DNA from: Lachnospiraceae bacterium
GTDB taxonomy: Bacteria > Bacillota > Clostridia > Lachnospirales > Lachnospiraceae
Direction: 5' to 3'
DNA: 64,000 nt
NCBI GenBank assembly: GCA_017634975.1
Contig: JAGBMJ010000025.1
Span: 1-64,000, forward strand
Shown here: piece after piece, positions 55,974 to 62,768 of the stretch
Numbering within the stretch: position 1 is the first letter of the stretch
How the letters are laid out: each line of letters opens with the position of its first letter
Translations under genes and position numbers: made by a program
The notes under the pieces: generated by a model
Database searches by the model: none
The model's input: the letters and a program-made list of their open reading frames with translations, nothing else
What the model was told of the DNA's origin: nothing

Positions 55974-58130
55974 ATGGGTGTTTTGGCAATCTTTCCCATT
56001 GCTGCGGCATTGGCAATATGGTTTCAGCGGCGGTTTGAGATCATGATCTTTCCGGCCGTCGGACTGATCACGATCACGATGGCGATCGCCGGAATGGCCG
56101 GCATACTCGGGATCGGCGTGTATGTTCCGCTGGTATATGCGGTGGTGTCGGTGGTGTATCTGATCCGGCACAAAAAGATGATCTCCGCATACGTACTGAC
56201 TCCTGGCTTTGCGGCGTTTTGTATTTATCTGGTATTCTTTTTTATCTATGCCAAAGGCTGGCGTTTTCTATCCGAGGCAGCGATCACGCAGTACGCTCCT
56301 TCGGTATTGAGTTTGTTTGAATACGATTCCTTGCAGGATCACTGCCTGTATTACCATCTGAACGATCCGTTTCCTTTGGGAACGCTCTGGGCCTATTACT
56401 GCAACCGGCTGATCGGCGGGTATGCGGACTGGAAGTGCATCTTTGCGTTTGATGTGCTTGTGATCGCCGGTGTAATGCCGCTGTTCTGTCAGATCCGGAC
56501 GATCCGCGGGGGAAAGAAAGCCGGCGCAGGCTCCCCCGGGCAAAGCGCGGGGGCAAAGAAGGAAGATTTGCCTGGCGGCAAATCTCTGAAGCGCCTCAAA
56601 GCCGGCGCGGGCTCCCCCGAGCAAAACTCGGGGGCAAAGAAGGAAGATTTGCCTGGCGGTGAAGAGTGGCAGTGGCTTGTGATGTTTGCGATCGGCCTGT
56701 TTCTCCCGCTATTAAAGATCTTTGATGCGTACCGGAGCTTTGATATGGCGGTTCCGCAGGCAACGGCAATGGTCTATACCATCTTTATTTTATCCCGTAT
56801 GGTCCGGCGCGGGCTCCCCAAAGCAGGTATGAAAGGGAACGTCCTGTTTGCGGCGTATGGCCTGTTTGCGGCGATCTCCCTGACACGTTACGGTGCATTT
56901 CTGGTGATCCCGCTGCTGGCGTCCTGTTGTGCGGTGGCGATCGTCAGCCGGCAGCATCGGAAGAGCTTGGTGCTTACGATGATCGCGGGCGTTATCCCGG
57001 CCTTTCTGCTGAATCTGTATAACTATGTGCAGCAGGAGATCGAGCTTAAAAGGCTGCTGCTCCTTCCCGGAAGTGTTCTGGGATGTCTTCTGCTGGGGAT
57101 TGTCGTTGCCCTGGTTGCGGGACTTTATGTGAAAGGAAAAAAGAAGACCGCTGTGGTGATCGCGATCGCAGCGACGGTCGTGGCCCTGGGAGCCGTGGTA
57201 TTGCTGCTGCGTAACAGCAGTGTACAGGAATATGTGATCAATGAAGTAGTCGAGTTTACGGATAAACTGTTCGAAGGCAAAGGGGAAGAGGAGTATGTTC
57301 TCGGGAAAAAGGTGATCCGGATCTACGACACCACCTTCCTGCTCCTTTTGATGATCTTATCCGGTATCGTCCACGGCCGGGTAAAGAAAAAAGCGCGAAG
57401 TACGGGCACGGCTCGCGCAGAAAAGGAAGATGAGAAAATTTGCTATACCTTTCACGGGGCATTCATCTGCGGGGTACTGATGTATCTTGTGGTGCTCTGT
57501 GTTCTGTATATCCTTGTACTTCGTCCGCCGAAGGTGACGCCCATTCCGGTGATCGCGCATTTTGTGGCGCCGGTGATCGTCGTGTCTGCCGCGGGATTGT
57601 TTTTGCAGTCCTTCCGTGCGTGGAAAAAAGATCTTGTACTGGCGGCAGCCGGGCTCCTTCTTCTGGCTTGTGTGTATACGGATCCGGTGGGAGAGATCTT
57701 TAACAAGCCGGAAGAGGAATATATGTATCCGGTGATCCATGAATGTATCGAGAACGGTGAGATCGAATTTACCGGGGAAGACAGGGTCTTTCTGATGGAT
57801 CCGGAACTGTTACGTACCATACCGCCCGAGTTTTGCTGGGAAGTGTATCCCGCAGGTGCGGCTACCGTCAGCGGTCTGCATTTCAATGCGGATCCGTACC
57901 GCTGGAGTGCCGGAGAGATCCAGTTCACGATGACGGTAGAGGAACTGGAGGATCTGCTCCGGGAAGGCGGATATACCTATGTGTATCTGCGGCATATCGT
58001 GGATTTCCATATCGGCAAGTATCATACGCTGTTTGTTGAGCCGGGACCGGGTATGCAGAATGACGCGATCTATCGTGTGGAGTATGATGATGAGGGACAG
58101 CTCTGGCTGAACATCATCGCACAGGATTAA
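55974..58130 (+). CDS. Polytopic membrane protein with tandem in-frame repeats, unknown
   Basis: A 718-residue protein with about fifteen membrane helices and a soluble C-terminus; not recognised, perhaps another GT-C-like enzyme of the glycan cluster. Its special feature is a block (residues about 182-229) encoded by two and a half tandem palindromic elements, located in a cytosolic or outer loop between helices. A further short fragment lies near 56805. ATG 55974; the ribosome site GAGGTG is part of a repeat. It ends 26 bases before the YidC-sulfatase gene. Confidence 0.65.
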   Translation: MGVLAIFPIAAALAIWFQRRFEIMIFPAVGLITITMAIAGMAGILGIGVYVPLVYAVVSVVYLIRHKKMISAYVLTPGFAAFCIYLVFFFIYAKGWRFLSEAAITQYAPSVLSLFEYDSLQDHCLYYHLNDPFPLGTLWAYYCNRLIGGYADWKCIFAFDVLVIAGVMPLFCQIRTIRGGKKAGAGSPGQSAGAKKEDLPGGKSLKRLKAGAGSPEQNSGAKKEDLPGGEEWQWLVMFAIGLFLPLLKIFDAYRSFDMAVPQATAMVYTIFILSRMVRRGLPKAGMKGNVLFAAYGLFAAISLTRYGAFLVIPLLASCCAVAIVSRQHRKSLVLTMIAGVIPAFLLNLYNYVQQEIELKRLLLLPGSVLGCLLLGIVVALVAGLYVKGKKKTAVVIAIAATVVALGAVVLLLRNSSVQEYVINEVVEFTDKLFEGKGEEEYVLGKKVIRIYDTTFLLLLMILSGIVHGRVKKKARSTGTARAEKEDEKICYTFHGAFICGVLMYLVVLCVLYILVLRPPKVTPIPVIAHFVAPVIVVSAAGLFLQSFRAWKKDLVLAAAGLLLLACVYTDPVGEIFNKPEEEYMYPVIHECIENGEIEFTGEDRVFLMDPELLRTIPPEFCWEVYPAGAATVSGLHFNADPYRWSAGEIQFTMTVEELEDLLREGGYTYVYLRHIVDFHIGKYHTLFVEPGPGMQNDAIYRVEYDDEGQLWLNIIAQD
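56518..56660 (+). repeat. Tandem palindromic elements inside the 718-residue protein gene
   Basis: In order: a 3' part (56518-56558), a full element (56565-56639) and a 5' hairpin (56645-56660), joined by AAGGAA. The period is 81 bases (27 codons), so the frame is kept. Confidence 0.85.
56805..56827 (+). repeat. Possible fragment of the palindromic element
   Basis: CCGGCGCGGGCTCCCCA-AAGCAG matches the element for about 18 bases, in a different reading frame (RRGLPKAG). Possibly a truncated copy, or chance. Confidence 0.35.
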
Positions 58131-58156
58131 TTTTATGGGAAGAGGCATAAAGTAAG

Positions 58157-61024
58157 ATGAATCTGTTGTATCGATTGCTGATACTGCCGATCGAGTATCT
58201 GATCGAAGTGGTATTCACGGTTATGAATAGTTTTTTCGGACGCGAGGGATTTGCGATCATCGCAGTGAGCGTGGCGATCAGCACCCTCGTGCTTCCGCTG
58301 TATCTGCGTGCGGATGCGATCCAGGAAGAGGAGCAGGAAAAGCAGAAAAAAATGGAGCGCTGGCTCACACACATCAAAAAGCACTTCTCCGGCGACGAAC
58401 GTTATATGATGGTCAACGCGTACTATGCGGAGATGAACTATAAACCGCTGTATGCTTTAAGGGGACTGATCCCGCTGTTTCTGCAGATTCCTTTTTTTAT
58501 TGCGGCCTTTCATTTCCTTTCCAATATGCAGCGCCTGCAGGGCTGTTCCTTCGGGCCGATTGCGGATCTGGGAGCGGAAGACGGGATGCTGGTGATCGGC
58601 GGCCTGGCCATCAACGTCCTGCCGGTCATGATGACTTTTTTTAATGTCCTTTCCACGGTGATCTATACCAGGGGATTTTCATGGAAACAAAAACTCCAGC
58701 CCTATCTGCTGGCACTGCTGTTTCTTGTCCTTTTGTACCACAGCCCCTCCGGACTGGTGTTGTACTGGATGATGAACAATCTGTATTCCTTTCTGAAAAA
58801 TCTGATCACCAAGACAACCAAAAATCCCGCCGTGGTGGTCGGCGGGATCAGTTTTGCCGGTGCGACCGGGATCCTGCTCTTCCTGATCCGGAGCGGCAAA
58901 CTGCAGGAGAAGATCACGGTGCACGATCCGGAAAAACTGCTTTTGTATTTTGTATTTATCGGTATCGTACTGCTTCCGTGCCTGCGCGTGGTATTTCAGA
59001 AGCTTCTTCGGAAGTATCGCAAAATTCCAAACCCGCGCAGCGGGTGCGACACTCCAAGCTCCGTTAGGAGCGCGACAAGGATTTCGAAGAAATCCCGATC
59101 GGAATTCGAAGAATTCCCGATGACCGCGACGGGCTCTCCCAAGCAAAGCTTGGGGGCAAAGACTCCTCCCTATGCGCTCGTGTTTGCGGAAGAACTGGCA
59201 TTTACCGTACTTATGGGTGCGGTGATCCCGCTTCTGGTGATCGCGGTGTGTCCGCTGGATTTCCTGGCACTGGACCGTACCACATCACCGCTGCATTATG
59301 TAGCCTTTGCCACGACAGTATCGGCGGGGTATTTTCTCGTCTGGGGAAATATCATCTACGGGCTGGCAGACGGCAAAGGCCGGCGGCTGTTTTCGGAAGG
59401 CCTGTTCGTGCTGATGCTGGTGTGCCTGATGAATGTGATGCTGTTCCGTGCGAATGTGGGTAACGTTTCCGCAATGCTGGAATTTGATATCCTGCCGCGC
59501 TTTGTACGCAGGATCAAAGCGATCAACCTGCTGGCGATCGCGGCGGTCCTGCTGCTGGGGCATCTGTTCTGGAGATATGCGGGGAAGATCAGAAACAGTG
59601 TGGTGCCGGTCATGCTCCTTTCCCTGTGTTTTATGGGAGGGAAAGATATCCTGTCCACTTACAGGAGCATTCAGGGCGTGTCCATGGAGGAAGAAAGAGT
59701 CGATTACACCCTGCCGTTCAGTAAGAACGGCAGGAACGTGCTGGTCATCATGCTGGACCGTGCCATCGGCGGTTTTATTCCATACATCATGGATGAGAAA
59801 CCCTTCCTGAAAGAACAGTTTGAAGGCTTTACCTATTATCCGAATACGCTGTCGTTCGGGACACATACCACGACCGGTGCGCCGGGACTGTATGGCGGCT
59901 ATGACTATACGGCGGTGAAGAGAAATCTTAATGCCGCGCAGCTGTCCAAAGCGGAGCAGCACGACCAGTCGCTGCTCACGATGCCGGTTCTGTTTGGGGA
60001 AGAGGGCTATCATGTGACGGTAACGGATCCGCCCTTTGTACACTGGGAGTCGGTCCCGGATCTGGAGATGTTCCGGCAGTATCCGTACATCACGGCATTT
60101 GAGCTGCGCGGGACCCTGCCGATGGGATACAGCGTAGAAGGGTATCTCAAAGCGAGGGAGCGCAACTTTGTATTCTACAGTCTGTTCCGCTGCATGCCGG
60201 CCTTTCTGCAGGATGAAGTCTATGATACCGGCGGCTATCTGGCGGCGGACCGCAATTATTTCCTGGGGGAGGAATCGTTCCGCGAGGGATATACGACCCT
60301 GCAGAATATGTCGGAGATCACCGAGGTCCGGGATGACCATGAGAATTACTTTCTGGATATCTGCAACAATACGACGCACGGTGCGGCGCTTCTGTCCCTT
60401 CCGGACTATCGTATGGACCGTATGCCGGATTACAGCGGCATCGATATCGCGGCGGATAAGGAAGTGGATGGTAAGGTGCTGCATTTTGACCGCAATGACC
60501 TGTCGTTCAATGTCGGACATTATCATTCCAATATGGCGGCACTGCTGGTACTGGGAGAGTATATGGAGCGCCTGAAGGAATGGGGGATCTACGACAATAC
60601 CAGAATCATCATCGTATCGGATCACGGCTTTGATCTGGAGCAGTTTGACTATATGCTCTTTGATAACGGGGTGGATGTGGAAGCCGTCAATCCGCTGCTT
60701 CTGGTGAAGGATTTTGACTGCAGGGATGCGTTTAAGACTGACGGTCAGTTTATGATGAATGCGGATGTGCCGACACTTGCGACACAGGGACTGATCGAAG
60801 ATCCTGTCAATCCCTTTACCGGCAGTCCGATCAATATGGACGGCAAAAAGGACGGTGCGGTCCTCTGGTGGCCGGGCGGATATGCATTTAAGGAAGTCAG
60901 CTTTGACGGAGACCGCTATTCCGAGCCGCATTGGTATCACGTACAGGATGATATTTTTGATGAGAAGAACTGGACGCGTCTGGAAGTGAATGAAGCGGAA
61001 GGACGCCCGCTGAATCCGGATTAA
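58157..61024 (+). CDS. YidC/Oxa1-like domain fused to sulfatase/LTA-synthase-like phosphatase domain
   Basis: A 955-residue fusion. Residues 1-220 match the YidC/Oxa1 insertase: VSTLVLPLYLRADAIQEEE, the coiled hairpin, then LIPLFLQIPFFIAAFHFL and LYWMMNNLYSFLKN. After further helices (about 320-510) comes an alkaline-phosphatase-superfamily domain with metal Asp in NVLVIMLDRAIGG near 530, a nucleophile region THTTTGAPG near 572 and IIIVSDHGFDLEQ near 820, as in lipoteichoic-acid synthases and sulfatases. It may transfer phosphoglycerol or phosphoethanolamine to the surface polymer. A composite palindromic insert lies between the domains. ATG 58157; the ribosome site AGAGG is weak. Confidence 0.85.
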   Translation: MNLLYRLLILPIEYLIEVVFTVMNSFFGREGFAIIAVSVAISTLVLPLYLRADAIQEEEQEKQKKMERWLTHIKKHFSGDERYMMVNAYYAEMNYKPLYALRGLIPLFLQIPFFIAAFHFLSNMQRLQGCSFGPIADLGAEDGMLVIGGLAINVLPVMMTFFNVLSTVIYTRGFSWKQKLQPYLLALLFLVLLYHSPSGLVLYWMMNNLYSFLKNLITKTTKNPAVVVGGISFAGATGILLFLIRSGKLQEKITVHDPEKLLLYFVFIGIVLLPCLRVVFQKLLRKYRKIPNPRSGCDTPSSVRSATRISKKSRSEFEEFPMTATGSPKQSLGAKTPPYALVFAEELAFTVLMGAVIPLLVIAVCPLDFLALDRTTSPLHYVAFATTVSAGYFLVWGNIIYGLADGKGRRLFSEGLFVLMLVCLMNVMLFRANVGNVSAMLEFDILPRFVRRIKAINLLAIAAVLLLGHLFWRYAGKIRNSVVPVMLLSLCFMGGKDILSTYRSIQGVSMEEERVDYTLPFSKNGRNVLVIMLDRAIGGFIPYIMDEKPFLKEQFEGFTYYPNTLSFGTHTTTGAPGLYGGYDYTAVKRNLNAAQLSKAEQHDQSLLTMPVLFGEEGYHVTVTDPPFVHWESVPDLEMFRQYPYITAFELRGTLPMGYSVEGYLKARERNFVFYSLFRCMPAFLQDEVYDTGGYLAADRNYFLGEESFREGYTTLQNMSEITEVRDDHENYFLDICNNTTHGAALLSLPDYRMDRMPDYSGIDIAADKEVDGKVLHFDRNDLSFNVGHYHSNMAALLVLGEYMERLKEWGIYDNTRIIIVSDHGFDLEQFDYMLFDNGVDVEAVNPLLLVKDFDCRDAFKTDGQFMMNADVPTLATQGLIEDPVNPFTGSPINMDGKKDGAVLWWPGGYAFKEVSFDGDRYSEPHWYHVQDDIFDEKNWTRLEVNEAEGRPLNPD
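59019..59162 (+). repeat. Composite palindromic insert in the YidC-sulfatase gene
   Basis: Five small palindromes in sequence: CCGC-GCAGCGG, GCTCC-GTTA-GGAGC, GGATTTC-GAA-GAAATCC, GGAATTC-GAA-GAATTCC, and at 59127-59162 the 3' hairpin of the main element (CTCCCAAGC-AAA-GCTTGGGGG). It encodes a basic, Ser-rich linker in frame. Confidence 0.75.
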
Positions 61025-61029
61025 AAAAA

Positions 61030-61067
61030 TGCCTTCCCCTTGAGGGGGAAGGTGACTGATGAGGTGT
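61030..61067. repeat. CCTTCCCCTTGAGGGGGAAGG hairpin, terminator for the minus-strand gene
   Basis: CCTTCCCC-TTGA-GGGGAAGG with the GATGAGGTG tail. Read on the minus strand, the hairpin is followed by CATTTTTTTAA, a good Rho-independent terminator for the clostripain gene. Confidence 0.75.
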
Positions 61068-61079
61068 TCTTTCGTTAAC

Positions 61080-62573
61080 TTAATTACCGCTATATTCTTC
61101 CCAGCCGCTCCAGCTCTGGTTGAATTCTTCGTAATCGTAGTATTCGCTGCTGTCGGCATTCTCCGGGAACTTGCTCAGCCATTCAACGTAACGTTTGTCG
61201 ATGCCGATATTGGCGTAGACACGCTCCATGGAACTGTAGAAGCTGTTATCTCCGTAAGGCAGGGTGACGGCCAGACCGGTCAGGCCCAGGTTGTCGTCGG
61301 TGCAGTTGTAGTAGGCCACGGCAGCAGCCAGACGGGATACCAGTCCCTTGGTCTCGCGGGAATCGATCGAAACGGCAAGCGCCAGCAGATCGGTGATGTA
61401 ATACTCCTGCAGGTCGGAGGAGACGCGGCAGGCCGGCAGCGCACGGCCGGTGCGTGCCACCTCACGGCTGAAATTGGTCGTCAGCAGTGCGGCTTCGTTG
61501 GCATAGGCAAAGCTCATCCAGCTGTCAAAAGCTGACGGGATGTAGCGTTCGTCGATCAGTGCCAGCGTGGAGCTGTCTCCTTCATAACGGTTGTTCCGGT
61601 TGGCGGCTACCATATCATCCACCAGGATGGTGCCGAGAGATACGGTATCGATGGAGGTGTTTTCAGACAGCGCCGTCAGCCAGCCCTCGTAGGACCATCC
61701 CAGTGCCGATTCGAAATCTTCGGACAATATACAGTAATCGCAATAATCGTAGACTGCATAGCAGGTCTCGATCGAGGACATGATGCAGGCGTCCATGCCG
61801 ATGAAATCAAAGACGACGCCGGCTTCCTTCAGAGACTGCTGCAGCTCGTCGATGGTCAGGGAAGCATCGTAGCGGCGGTACTGATCCCAGCCGAATCCGT
61901 CTACCGCGCCGCCGCCGTGATCCCACAGGATCAGGAAATAGCGGTCTGCGGGGTATTTTTTGGCAGACCAGGTGATGAAGTCGGTCAGGGTGTCCGGATC
62001 GGTGCAGTCCAGCTGATCCAGAGTATCATCCACCAGGAGCACATCCTTTTCGTCCAGGATGAAGCGCTGGGTGTGGTCGTTCATAATGCCGTAGTCCTGC
62101 CATTTCTTGGTACCCAGGGTCTCGATCACGATATTGACTTTTTCATTGTAAGGCGCCTTGAGCATCTCGCGGATGTCCTGCGTGGCAAAGCCGTAATCCG
62201 TTTCCAGATTGGAGCCGTTCATATAGACCATGACCGTGACGGTATCCTCGCCGTTTCCGCGCGGGGTGACCAGCGGCTGTCTTACCAGACGGTTCTGTAC
62301 GGCGGCGATTCGGTCTCCCTGGTCCGCTCCGTCCGGATTTTCCTCGGTACCCTTCTGATTCTCCGTGATATTTGCTTCCGCCAGTCTGCCACGCTCGGTG
62401 CTGTGCAGCCTGCCGCGGGAAGAATTCTGCAGCCTGCCGCGTTCAGAAGCCAGCGCCTGTGCCTGCAGGTCGCGGGTCACCAGGACCGAACCGATCACGG
62501 TGTAGACCACCAGGATCGATAAGATCACGGAAAAGATGATGATGATGTGTTTTCGTTTCGTTTGATAATCCAT
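61080..62573 (-). CDS. Membrane-anchored clostripain-family (C11) cysteine protease
   Basis: A 497-residue protease. It starts with a membrane anchor (about 9-31), then a linker with three near-identical units of about eight residues each containing GRL (SERGRLQN, SSRGRLHS, TERGRLAE), encoded by 24-base DNA repeats. The caspase-like domain follows, with catalytic His in FLILWDHGGG near 218 and Cys in FIGMDACIMS near 260. C11 enzymes cleave after Arg, and this linker is Arg-rich, so self-processing is conceivable (inference). No ribosome site precedes ATG 62573; the -10 box ends seven bases upstream. Confidence 0.9.
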   Translation of the reverse strand: MDYQTKRKHIIIIFSVILSILVVYTVIGSVLVTRDLQAQALASERGRLQNSSRGRLHSTERGRLAEANITENQKGTEENPDGADQGDRIAAVQNRLVRQPLVTPRGNGEDTVTVMVYMNGSNLETDYGFATQDIREMLKAPYNEKVNIVIETLGTKKWQDYGIMNDHTQRFILDEKDVLLVDDTLDQLDCTDPDTLTDFITWSAKKYPADRYFLILWDHGGGAVDGFGWDQYRRYDASLTIDELQQSLKEAGVVFDFIGMDACIMSSIETCYAVYDYCDYCILSEDFESALGWSYEGWLTALSENTSIDTVSLGTILVDDMVAANRNNRYEGDSSTLALIDERYIPSAFDSWMSFAYANEAALLTTNFSREVARTGRALPACRVSSDLQEYYITDLLALAVSIDSRETKGLVSRLAAAVAYYNCTDDNLGLTGLAVTLPYGDNSFYSSMERVYANIGIDKRYVEWLSKFPENADSSEYYDYEEFNQSWSGWEEYSGN

Positions 62574-62580
62574 AATACAG

Positions 62581-62609
62581 AGTATAGCATTATTGTAATG
62601 TTTTGGCTA
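62581..62609 (-). promoter_or_regulatory. Promoter giving a leaderless clostripain transcript
   Basis: On the minus strand: TAGCCA (62609-62604), 17-base spacer, TATACT (62586-62581), then seven bases to the ATG. Confidence 0.5.
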
Positions 62610-62620
62610 GTCCGGGCTCA

Positions 62621-62655
62621 GTCACCTCATCCGTCAGCTTCCCCTTGAGGTGGAA
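62621..62655 (-). repeat. CTTCCCCTTGAGG-type hairpin, reverse orientation
   Basis: TCACCTCAT-CCGTCAG-CTTCCCCTTGAGGTGGAA is the reverse of the 55931 and 61030 copies, with the hairpin part degraded by two changes. Confidence 0.65.
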
Positions 62656-62696
62656 ATTGAAAAATTGAAAAATCTTTGTGAACAACACCTAAAGAA

Positions 62697-62725
62697 TTGA
62701 ACAGCAGACGTTTCTATGTTATAAT
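62697..62725 (+). promoter_or_regulatory. Sigma-A promoter of the glycerophosphotransferase gene
   Basis: TTGAAC at 62697-62702, a 17-base spacer and TATAAT at 62720-62725. Confidence 0.8.
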
Positions 62726-62768
62726 ATAGCGGATTGACTGTAAGTAATTTATGGAGGCGGATTTCGAA

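Noticed and set aside
56518..56660. CRISPR array
   Set aside because: Units are 81 bases apart but the intervals are also repeated, there are no unique spacers, and the region is translated.
59285..61159. 624-codon open frame on the minus strand
   Set aside because: Antisense to the sulfatase domain; no start signal and no recognisable motif.
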